Shown piece after piece: positions 1 through 8,953 of a DNA stretch of 14,823 bases. The stretch lies in contig JAAAVE010000693.1 in NCBI GenBank assembly GCA_015679605.1, forward strand, positions 1-14,823, written 5' to 3'. Source of the DNA: Podila epigama (lineage: Eukaryota; Mortierellomycota; Mortierellomycetes; Mortierellales; Mortierellaceae). Numbering within the stretch: position 1 is the first letter of the stretch; each line of letters begins with the position of its first letter. Made by a program: the position numbers and the translations under genes. The notes beneath the pieces are model-generated. The model was given only the letters and a program-made list of their open reading frames with translations. It had not been told where the DNA came from and did no database searches.

Positions 1-49
1 AAAAAAAAAAAAAAAAAAAGGGCCCTTTTTTTTTTTTTTTTTTTTTTTT
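1..49. repeat. A19-GGGCCC-T24 palindrome
   Basis: Positions 1-22 are the exact reverse complement of 23-44: 19 A, GGGCCC, then 24 T. There is no loop. It could be a genuine cruciform-prone tract or an artefact of joining two homopolymer ends. The left side is cut by the window edge. Confidence 0.9.
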
Positions 50-62
50 GTATATGTATATA

Positions 63-68
63 TTTATT
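63..68 (-). terminator. AATAAA polyadenylation signal of the large 7TM gene
   Basis: TTTATT on the plus strand is AATAAA on the coding strand, 14 nt after the TAA stop. This predicts an unusually short 3' UTR, ending close to the A/T palindrome at 1-49. Confidence 0.5.
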
Positions 69-82
69 ATTACAAAATTGGT

Positions 83-3000
83 TTATGGACTATGAGATAA
101 GATTCTTTCGCGTGTATCTGCAGCCTGGTATCCATCGCCATTGGCGCCGGCATGGCCATTATTCGGCGTGATGGCCCTGGGTGTACTACGAGCGAGTGCA
201 CGGGCAACCATAGCTTGTGTCCATGGGTCATCCTTTAGCTGAACACTGCTGATACTACTCGTTCGGCTATCCGTTCCATCGAGTGAGCCACCCTGGGCTC
301 CAGTGCCACCACTGCCTCCTCCAACCTGAAGGAGTTGTTGTACTCTCGAGCCATTCGACAGAGAGTGCGTCATCGCTTGACCACCCATACCCAGATGTCC
401 GTGATTCGATTCATGACCCGATTCAAAACTGGCTTTTCCTGTCACCCCACCACCACCACCACCAATTGCACCACCAACAGGAGTGTCACTGCTGTAGGCA
501 CCTGGTGAAGCACCAGCTTGGGAGGACGACTTTTGATGATGATGAAAGTAGTGTGTCGGTGTGGATGTTCCTGCACTCGAAGCAGGACCGTATGGATTCG
601 AAGGAGAATTCCGGAGACTACTGCTCGAACTCACGTCCCCACTCGGCGCATTGTAGTAACTAAATCCACCAGTCGCCGTCAATTGAGAACTCAGAGGTGG
701 CGACGGCAATGGGATGGAGGGCGGTGGTGGCGGTGGCGACTGGTTCATTTCGGATGCCCGCTTGTAGTAATAGGAGGAGGACAGGTTATCCATCGACCGC
801 TGATGCCTGTTCGAGGCCCGCCGCAGGTCCATGGCCGCTGTACTGAACCCGAGTCGATCCTTGACAAAGGACGGTGATGTAGGAGAGGAAGACGACGACA
901 ATGAGGTCCGTCCGTCGCTCAGCGCTGTGTTGGACTCGAGCGAATGGTTCCGGCTATGAGCCGAACGGCTCTTTTGGCTGATTCCATTCATCAGACGTGG
1001 CGCTGCATTCGCCATGCCAGCAGAATTCGACGTGTTGGCCGCTGTTGCCAGGGGACTCGTGGGTGGTGATCGAGACGAACCTGTAGAAGAGGTCAAAGAC
1101 AATGGACGGTCGTCATCCTCCGCATTGATCTCTTGGCCATTGGCTCTCCGGACATCGATAGACATTCCATTAGGCGCCTCCAATCCGACACCATCGTTGC
1201 TGTTGGTGCTACTGCTACTGCTGTTATTGATATTAATATTATGATTCGAATTTACAAGGAGTGCAGCAGAGATGGCAGCAGTGGTGCCCTGGAAAGACTT
1301 TGATCTGTTCCAGGTTTGGCGAGGTGGCGGTGAGAGCGACGTTTGCGTGGGCTGAGGCAATGCTGGTACGGGCTTGGGTGTGTTACGTGCGACTGTAATG
1401 GGCAACTCTGACAGAGGCGCCGAGATGTTCTGTCCTTGCTCAATGCTGGAGCGTCCAGAGACAACATCCGACTTTGAACGGGAGCCTCTCGCCTTGATCA
1501 TCTTGGTCCCCAGGCGCTTGGACCCTGAAGCCGACCGCGAAAGGAGTGCACCAAGAGGATTGTTATGATGCTGTTGATGTTGCGTCAGTTGATGCTGCTG
1601 TTCCTGTTGAAGCTGTTGCAATTGCTGATTTTGTAGTTGGAGCTGCTGTTGTTGTTGTTGCTGTTGCTGTTGTTGCAACAACTTTTGTTGTGCCTGTTGT
1701 GGATGCTGCTGCTGCTGTTGTTGTTGGTGTTGCTGCTGCTGTGGCTGAAGGTGTAGGTATTGGGTACCATTGCCAGCCTGCGTAGCCCTTGCCTCACTAC
1801 TGATTAGAACTTGCTTTGCATCACGCTGGGGCGACTTTTTTGAAAGCCCCAGCTTATTGCTGGTGCTCTTGTTGGAGCTCTTGACCGAAACACCGTCAGT
1901 GGATGTGCCATCCTCGCCATAGGGTGCTGATGATGCATCACTGGCGCCCATGACACTGGCCGCGCTCTTGTTGGCGCTAAAGGCTGACTCCGCCTTTGTG
2001 CTGTCAGCATAAGTAGGCGAGAGTGGATGCCTTACCTGGGACGAGGGGCCATTGTCACCCATGGTTGCGTTGGGATTGATTTTCAGAGCAGGTGGTCGCT
2101 TGTTAAACTCTGCAAGATGTGAGTACGGATCTGGGAAGTAGTATTGAAGTCCCTTATCGTAATCATCCTCCGTTGAGGCTAGGGTCAGGTCCTTGACAGT
2201 GGGCACACCTGTGCTTGTGTTGGAAGAGTCCAAAGGATAGGAAGCTGAATGCTGAGCGACAGTGCGATTATGATCTCCACCAGAGACAACATCATGACTC
2301 GTCCGACCGTTCTTTTCTGCGCTTCGACTGGAGTTTCCGCCAGTCAAGACTTTGGATAGAGCAGCCAACCGCCCTTCTTTGGGCTTATTGTTGTTGTTGT
2401 TGTTGCCACCATTGCTGTTAGTATGATGATTCGTGTTGTTGATATCTGAATGGCCGCCGCTACCATTGCTGCTATAGCCGCTGCCAACGCCGCCCTCCAT
2501 CCCAAGGGGTGATGTACTCTGAAGAGTAGTGTCTTGAGTTTTACGAGCAGGGAGCCATTTTTTCTTGCTCGATGCAGACGCTGGTGAGGTGGTGGACGAT
2601 TTCTTGTCACTTGGGGATGCTTTGGAAGACGCTAGAGCCATTGAGGACGGCCAACGAGACGCATCGTTCGAGGGAGCCATACCTGGTGACTTGAGACCTG
2701 TCCTTGTGGTGGTAGGACTGTAGAGGGGCTTTTCCAGCTCGACTGAAGGTATTCTGTACTGGACATCGGCTGATGGCCTTGGAAAGTAGTCTGTCTTTTC
2801 CTTGACGGTAATCTCACTGTAATCGACATAGGGCGTGGGAACGGACAAGGACCGGCTGTCAAAGTCATCGTCACAGTCTTGCTCAGCCATGGCCATGACG
2901 ATAGGGAAGAGTGCTGAGCGACTCTCGGCTAGTTGCTTCTGAAGGCCAGTCAGTTCGCGGAAGGGCGATGTGGAGGCGAGAGAAGTGGTGGTAGCGGTTG

Positions 3001-5789
3001 GGGCAGTGGATGGGGTTGCGGTTGCGGTTGCGATTGCAGTCGTAGCCTCGATATCGTCGTCGCTGAGGTCATCCTTGGTTGGAGACCTTTTGCTTGACTG
3101 GTGTCGAGAGGGAGACTTTGTGCGTTCGCTATCATTAGACGGTCTTCCGAGTGTAGGTGAGGGGGATGCGAGTTGATGCGATGACTGACGCGAGTCTACG
3201 TTCTGCAAGGTCCCAGCACTGGAAACGGAGCGGGGTGAGTATGGTGGTGAATGCAACCCAGTTTGCTCGAGAGGATGGGAAAGCTGTCCCTGGGTCTGGT
3301 TGTCCCAACCACCAATCTCCCAACCCGTCGTACCTGTGATATCTATGCTCGCTGCACGAGGATCATTCAGATCAGGGGTGTCTGTAATGTGAATGTGAGT
3401 GTGTGAGAGTGAGGGTGAGTGTGAGTGAGTGTGTACGAAATGATCATGTTAGCTATGGTACAGAGAAGTGGATTGGGACGCGTGCGCCAAACTGGTAATA
3501 ATAATAAAAAAAAAAATTACCTGACTTGCCAGTGTCCGTTAGTGTCTGTGGCGTGGAGGTCCGTGTGGATCGGTCAGGAGTGAGAAGAGCCGCTTCGGGT
3601 ACCTTGAGGGAGGCAACGGCAGTGGTCGAAAGGTTGTCCTTTTCGCCGAGGACGCTGTGGCGACCATCGTCGACGGGCGTGAGGCTCTTGAACTCTGTAG
3701 ACCCGGCGTCGCTATTCTTCTTTTCCAGGTGCATGCGGGAGGGATGTGGAAAGTAATAGTACTCTGTCACATGGCCTCGCATGATATCCGCTGGATGCAA
3801 TGTTGGGTCCTCGGCATTGGCGGGGTCAACATTCATGGTCTTTTCAGGTCCATGGTCATGGGAAGGGCGGGTCCTGGCGCTGTTAGAGAGATGATAGGGT
3901 TCATCGTTTTCATCGTCGCCGTCATTTTCGTCGAGCTCCAGGCCAAACTCTTGGTTGAGGACCTTGTTGCTCTCCATGGAGGTGCCTCGGTTACGGGGGA
4001 ACATGCGCAGCCGGCTAAAGTTGCTTCCGTGGCTGGTGTGCTTATTCCCGTAATTGAGACTGTTGTTCCTGCCATGCATGGTTCTAGTACCCATGTCATT
4101 GGAATGGTCAGTCATCGAGTGTGACTCGCTGAAGCGGGGACTGTGGGCTCGTATTGGTCTCTTGGGACTCTTGAGGCTGGTTGGGCTGAATGGTCGTTCA
4201 GAAGACTCTCGACCGACAGGGACATCGGCTCGTGAACTGGTGGGTGAGAAGCGCGAGGAAGGGGTATAGCGGTAGTCGCAGTTGTCGTACTCCGGGTCGG
4301 AGAAGGAGCCACGGCGCATTGAGCTGCTATTGTCGCGTAGATCATGACGTCGAATATGGGGTTTCATTGACGGAGGAGGCTCTTGTTGAGAGAAGCGATT
4401 AAAGTGGCGGCGATAGAAACGCAGGAGGAAGGCGGGTGCTGGTGAAAAGAAGATGGGACCAACAGTTGCGCGAAGACAGAGGTCGAATGCCTGAGCGCGA
4501 AGGTCGTAAAGGTTGTTTTCGTCGATGATGTAGAGGACATTCAAAGTCGTGTATAGCTGTGGGTGTGTGTGTGATTCACGAGGTGTGAGGTTGGTAGAGG
4601 TGGATGAAGAGGTAGAGAGGCGATGGGGTGATGAGGTAATGAAGTAGTGAGTGAGGTAGCGAGGTAGCAGGGTAGTGGAAAGGCAGTGAAGCGGTTGAAA
4701 GGTGTGTGTGGAGTGTGGGGTAGTGGGGTAGTGGAGTAGTGGAGTAGTGAGGTAGTAAGGTAGCGAGTAAGGAAGCGAGTAAGGAAGCGAAGAGAATGAG
4801 AGAGAGAGACGCGTCAGAATGGCATACACGCATACAGCATTCATCATTGAAAAAAAAAGAAAAAAAAACAAGAAAAGAGGATGAACACTTACAAATCCAA
4901 TGATGGCTAGGCAGGATAGGTACCAGACACCGATGGCCATGGTGTCACTGTTGACGGGCTTGCCAATGGGCCCACGACGATGATTGCGGATGAGAGGAAT
5001 GAAGAGATAGATGGAGGCCCATCCGCAGGTAAAGATCATGATCATCTGGTGGGCTTGGTAGAAGGTGGCGTGGGGTCGGGCAAAGAAGTCTGCCTGGATA
5101 CCGTCAAAGTAGGTCCAGTCAGGGACGGTTTCTTTTTTGGCGCACAGTCGGAAGAACTCACCCCTGGCGACGGAGAGGGTTCGCTCTTTTGTGTCGGTGA
5201 TACGTGTTTTAAAGTAGCTACCAATGATGACATCGAGCTCCTGGATTTCCTCGGTTGAGATGACGCGTTTGACGATGGCGTTTTTGATGTAGAAGGCGAC
5301 GTTGGCGGTGGCGAGGAGGGCGTAGAGGATGATGATGAGGAAGGAGAGCATGCGGAACCAGCGACGCTTGCCGGCCATTGGGTAGAAGCCGTTGCCGACG
5401 CTGACGATGGTGTAGGTGAGGGCGACGATGCCGATGCTTTCGGCCATGAAGTTCCAGAGCCAGTACCAGTTGACAGCGATGAGCATTTTTGCCCACATGA
5501 GGCCCAGGATAGCGATGGAGAGGGTGAGGATGGTGGCGAAGCAGGCGTAGAAGCGGAGACGGGTGCGTGAACGAAGGGACATGATGATGGCGGCGATGGT
5601 GAGAGCGCCGATGTAGCTGGTAGCGATGATGAAGCTGGTGTCAGAGGTGAGGGCAGCGAGGGCGGAGCTGCTGCCCGAGTAAGAGGCGCATGGGTGGTTT
5701 GGTTCAGTGCACCAGGCGGTGGAAGAGATGTGATCATAGAGGGGACGCTTTGAGACGCATGACAGGGGAGGAAAGGGGGCGGGCTCCAT
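83..5789 (-). CDS. Orphan seven-transmembrane receptor-like protein with a ~1400-residue disordered tail (3 exons, 1743 aa)
   Basis: Exons on the minus strand: 5789-4893, 4556-3521, 3381-83 (stop TAA at 85-83). Introns are GT-AG: GTAAGT at 4892, GTAATT at 3520. The start is CCCATGG. Residues 1-50 form an N-terminus with Cys11, 27 and 34. Seven hydrophobic segments lie near 52-71, 80-103, 109-131, 145-168, 244-266, 283-310 and 320-345. Basic residues sit in loops 1-2 (RSRTRLR), 3-4 (GKRRWFR) and 5-6 (RNHRR), which predicts N-out/C-in as in GPCRs. A 75-residue outer loop joins TM4 and TM5. The tail (about 350-1743) is Ser-rich, with poly-Asn, a Gln block (about 1190-1248), poly-Pro, three YFPxP motifs and a short C-terminal helix-like stretch (DDPWTQAMVARALARS, from 1695). 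No DRY or NPxxY motif and no known domain was recognised. Exon 3 has no ATG near its 5' end and joins exon 2 in phase 1, so one gene is favoured over two. Signalling function is inferred from topology only. Confidence 0.78.
1567..1760 (-). repeat. Gln-rich repeat tract inside exon 3 of the large 7TM gene
   Basis: The coding strand is an impure CAG/CAA run giving blocks of up to 11 Gln with interspersed His, Leu and Pro (protein about 1190-1248). Mixed CAA/CAG codons suggest selection on the protein tract rather than a pure trinucleotide expansion. The antisense Ala/Val reading is a shadow. Confidence 0.9.
3382..3520 (-). other. Intron 2 of the large 7TM gene (139 nt)
   Basis: Donor GTAATT follows CAAGTCAG; the acceptor is CACATTACAG, preceded by a CA/CT-rich tract. 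Phase 1: the split codon is G plus AC (Asp645). A second acceptor, TATCACAG just before GTACGACGG, lies about 50 nt further 3' and would also keep the frame, so the exact exon 3 boundary is uncertain. Confidence 0.7.
4557..4892 (-). other. Intron 1 of the large 7TM gene (336 nt, stop-free, multiple of three)
   Basis: Donor GTAAGT follows codon 299 (Phe); the acceptor is CACCCACAG. Splicing rebuilds TM6 (WYLSCLAIIGF joined to LYTTLNVLYII). The paralog at 12038-14818 has an intron at the same residue and phase. The intron has no in-frame stop, so unspliced sequence reads as a continuous frame; its translation is repetitive Ser/Thr/Pro/Tyr/Leu. It contains an imperfect minisatellite on GTAGTGG/GAGGTAGC units at about 4625-4790. 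Confidence 0.85.
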
Positions 5790-5796
5790 GGGAGTA

Positions 5797-5838
5797 TTAA
5801 CGGAACGTAAAGGAGGATAGATAGATTAAAAGGGACAT
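5797..5838 (-). promoter_or_regulatory. Short upstream ORF ahead of the large 7TM gene
   Basis: On the minus strand an ATG at 5838 opens 13 codons (MSLLIYLSSFTFR) and stops with TAA at 5799-5797, 7 nt before the main ATG at 5789. If the transcript starts upstream of 5838, ribosomes would meet this ORF first and could reinitiate or be blocked. Transcript start is not visible. Confidence 0.4.
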
Positions 5839-6042
5839 GCACACAGAAGCAAGGGGGGGATGTAGAAGAGATTTTTGTTTGTTAGGGAGAGAGTGAGAGA
5901 TGTGGATGTATGGATGTAGATGGATTATTCCTCCCTTTGGAGGAAAAGGTGGCTCTTTGTAATATTGCGTTTTTTATGGAAGTAAGGTGAGGTGAGGATA
6001 GGATAGGGAGGGTAAAAGGGCCCGAGAAGAGAATGAGTGAGC

Positions 6043-6222
6043 GTGTTGTGTGTGTGTGTTGTATGTGTGTGTTGTGTGTTGTGTTGTGTGTTGTGTGTTG
6101 TGTGTTGTGTTGTGAATCTGTGAGTGAAGGTGCGTGAATGTGCGTGTATGTTGTGTGTGTATGTGTCTGTAGGTGTATATGTAGGTGTAGGTGTGTGAAT
6201 GTGAATGTGAATGTGAATGTGG
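6043..6222. repeat. TG-rich compound microsatellite with (GTGAAT)n end
   Basis: Degenerate TGTGTGT/TTGTG units run from about 6043, ending in four near-perfect GTGAAT copies at about 6195-6220. On the coding strand of the neighbouring gene this is a CA-rich tract, 250-430 bp upstream of its ATG. Confidence 0.85.
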
Positions 6223-6371
6223 GATGAACAAAAAAAAGAATCGAATGCAAATTGTGCGTAGAATGGAAAGGTGACTATGGGAGAGGTGTCGAAGGGAGTG
6301 GCAGTTGTCGAGGTGAGGTTGCCGTTGCCATGAAGTCTTTAAAACTTTTGAGTGTCTCCCTCGTCAGTGGT

Positions 6372-6401
6372 TTGTGTTGTGTTGTGTTGTGTTGTGTTGT
6401 G
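6372..6401. repeat. (TTGTG)6 microsatellite
   Basis: Six consecutive perfect TTGTG units. Confidence 0.9.
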
Positions 6402-6511
6402 TTTGTGGTTGTGTTGTTTTTCAATCGAGTATTAGGATGAAGATGAGAATGGAGAGTGGAGGATGGAGAGATGAGTGAATGGAGATGAGGAATGGAAGGA
6501 ATGGATTTGCG

Positions 6512-6542
6512 ATGAATGAATGAATGAATGAATGAATGAATG
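6512..6542. repeat. (ATGA)7-8 microsatellite
   Basis: Seven perfect ATGA units plus a partial copy. An ATG trinucleotide run follows at about 6600-6619. Confidence 0.9.
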
Positions 6543-6659
6543 TACAAAATGGAAAGGAAGAGAGTAGACGAAAGGAAAGAAGTAAAAGAAGTAAAAGAAG
6601 ATGATGATGATGATGATGAAAAGACAAAAAAAGACGGCGTCAAAAGAGTAGAAAACGAT

Positions 6660-6860
6660 ATTATCCATCCAAGAGAGAACCATGGACCATGGCCCATCAA
6701 CAGCAGACCATACCATCCACCATATACCATACTATGTATGTATCACCATATCATGTCAGACCATGTCATTCTTCCCCCCATCAAAAAAAATGATTTGCTT
6801 TGTTTCCATCGTACCATGGCATTATTGCCATTGGCATTGGCATTGGATGGACCATGAACG
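6660..6860. repeat. Degenerate CCAT-based repeat zone
   Basis: About fifteen CCAT/ACCAT words occur in 200 bp (for example CCATGGACCATGG and ACCATACCATCCACCAT) with irregular spacing. Two TTGGCA units follow near 6829-6845. It looks like a decayed minisatellite; no coding signal seen. Confidence 0.5.
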
Positions 6861-7310
6861 GATAGGATGGTAATGGTACGGATAGGATCTTTTTTTTTTG
6901 CCCAATCGAAATTGATTCCCCTTCTTCCCCAAATCCATCCACACTTTGTTTGTTGCCGTCGTTTTGTCCGTTCTTCTTTGTCGTCGTTTCGTTTCATCTT
7001 TTTCATCAAGTCGTCGTCGTGGTGCTCCGTCTTTCTCATGTCATATACATGTACTATTCATCCATTCATCCGTCCGTCTAAATCCACATCTGTCTCCATC
7101 TGTCTCCATCTATCCGTCCTCATCTAATAAACGCTTTGCACTGAACTGCTGTCGTTGATGTCGACCATCCTGTTCCCTGTTCCTGTTCTGGACCTGTTCT
7201 GTCCCTGTACCTGTACAAACAGTTCATCCGCCGAAAAGTGGGATGTGCAGCATGGTCATTCATTCACACACACACTTTCTCTCTCCTTCTCTCTCTCCCG
7301 CTCTCTCAAA

Positions 7311-7354
7311 ACACACACACACACACACACAACAACAACAACAACAACAACAAC
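7311..7354. repeat. (AC)10 followed by (AAC)8
   Basis: Two adjoining perfect microsatellites. They create the apparent His/Thr and Gln/Asn runs in the overlapping open frames. Confidence 0.9.
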
Positions 7355-7640
7355 ATACATGCACTCACAGACACACCCTCGCCCTCTGTGTTTGCGATAA
7401 ACAACCGATTGTCCCCATCCTGTTCTTTGCATGTCCTTCCTTGTGCAACCAAAGCTGTGGCCATCTTTTTTTTTTCTACTTGGCTCTCATATTTTTTTTT
7501 TTTTTAATCCGCCCATCTTGGCGTGCATCGCAGCAAGAAAGGCTTTGCTGGATATTTTTTTTTGAGTGGTCCCAAGCTTTGAGTGCATCACGTCTACATC
7601 GATGTGCTACATGTTTCCACTCACCCCAATCCATTCCATC

Positions 7641-7828
7641 CCACACACACACTCATTCACACACACACAAACACACACACAAACACATACGCACTCTACT
7701 CACCTTCACATTCACATACACATTTAAACACACACACATACACACACCTACACACATATACAGACATGCATACAGACACACACACATGCACACACAAACA
7801 TGCACACAAACATGCACAAAAACAAACA
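7641..7828. repeat. CA-rich compound repeat
   Basis: Nearly 190 nt of CACACA, ACATAC and ATGCACACAAAC-type units on the plus strand. Confidence 0.85.
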
Positions 7829-8442
7829 GTAATCCCATAAAATTCACACTCCACTCTTCTCGCATACCTGGACTGTCCACACCACCCAGCAGAACTCTCT
7901 CAACTCAACTCAACTCTCAACTCAACTTCCAACTATCAACAGCACAATCTCACTCTCCGTCTCTCCGAACTCTACTCTCCATTCGTTCTTACTCCACAAA
8001 CGACAATGCAACGATAAAAAGACAAAAAAATAAAAATTCACTTGAGAAAAGAAGAAATAATCTTTCGATTTATGCCCTTTGCTGTTGGCTGTTGGCTTGA
8101 GGCCAGAGGCAGGAGAAAGAACCAAAAAAAAACGGCTCTCATGCCGCATCCACCATCCTTCCATCCATCGCCCTTCATCAACACACATTAAAATCCAACC
8201 GTCATCAATTCCTTCCCGAGACACTATCCATATAAAAAAAAAAATATGAGCAAAATAAGAAAGAATCATGGAAACAAGAAAAACTTTGAAAACACTTTAC
8301 CTGAACCCTAATGTTCATCAGATGTTGGTTTTCCGAGGAAATGGACATGGATGGAGGCGAGGCTTTATGGGAAGCTTTCATTATTATTATTATCATCTTG
8401 TTTGTCGATAGTCTGTACTGTACCTCGCTGACATCGACTCTC

Positions 8443-8448
<6 letters not shown>

Positions 8449-8494
<46 letters not shown>
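8449..8494. repeat. (CT)23 polypyrimidine mirror repeat
   Basis: 46 nt of uninterrupted CT, flanked by more pyrimidine (about 8436-8509). Such tracts can form triplex DNA or act as GAGA-like promoter elements; neither can be shown here. Confidence 0.95.
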
Positions 8495-8501
<7 letters not shown>

Positions 8502-8953
8502 TCGACTACACCTCTCCCAAAATGCTCATTTCCACTTTGTGTTCATTTCTACCAAGAAAATCGACGTTGCAGCTGCATAATCAAAAAGTCAAGATGAATG
8601 GGGTACAAGATTCTGAAGATTGGCCGCCCCCCCTTTTTTATCCCAACCATCAACACATTAATATCATCCATTCAATTTCGCCTATCTAGCCAACTGTCTC
8701 TGTCTCGTACACCAGAACGGGGGACGCTTGAATCAGTTGTTTTTTTTTTTATATTATGATTTGCAAATGGCTCTATTTTAACAAAAAAAAAATTAGGTGG
8801 TTTTCCTTTTCCCCCTCTTACATTTATACATGGTGGTGCAGAGATGGTTTTTTTGGCAGCCAGTATTCGTTGGGATGGGCAATCCACTCAACTGTCCAAC
8901 TTGGCTATGCCTTTGCAATCAAATGCAAATTGTTGTTTCCTAGTTCCCCCTGC

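Larger units (their letters stand above)
5790..8953. other. Intergenic region, ~3.2 kb, microsatellite-rich, no supportable gene
   Basis: It lies between the stop of the dioxygenase and the start of the large 7TM gene, both on the minus strand, so it should hold the 3' UTR of the former and the promoter and leader of the latter. All open frames here are low-complexity (His/Thr, Ser/Leu or Val/Cys runs from CA, CT and TG repeats). I saw no tRNA, rRNA or recognisable protein. Named repeats inside are listed separately. Confidence 0.7.

Noticed and set aside
1546-1785. Ala/Val-rich plus-strand frame with membrane-like look
   Set aside because: It is the antisense of the Gln-coding CAG/CAA tract.
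83-3256. Exon 3 of the large gene as a separate gene starting at 3256
   Set aside because: The codon at 3256 is TTG, with no ATG near the 5' end of the frame. A good acceptor at 3382 joins exon 2 in phase, and the YFPxP motif recurs on both sides.
3453-5789. A single unspliced 778-codon frame as the protein
   Set aside because: It reads through two GT-AG introns. The first interrupts TM6 at the same site as the paralog's intron, and the end is repetitive translated intron.
5042-5842. 266-codon minus-strand Ser/Pro-rich frame
   Set aside because: It is a frame-shifted shadow of exon 1 of the large 7TM gene, kept open by GC-rich third positions.
6043-7828. CRISPR-like direct repeats
   Set aside because: The repeats are simple microsatellites with no unique spacers, and the genome is eukaryotic.
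7243-8100. 285-codon plus-strand frame
   Set aside because: It is His/Thr/Gln runs from CA and CAA microsatellites, with no domain and shadow frames of equal length.
8303-8396. Possible minus-strand 5' exon ending GTTCAG|GTAAAG upstream of the large 7TM gene
   Set aside because: A decent donor, but I see no matching acceptor that improves the gene's start; the ATG at 5789 already fits.
8522-8689. 55-codon plus-strand frame after the CT tract
   Set aside because: Fair ATG context but no recognisable domain, and the reading includes homopolymers. Left as a hint only.
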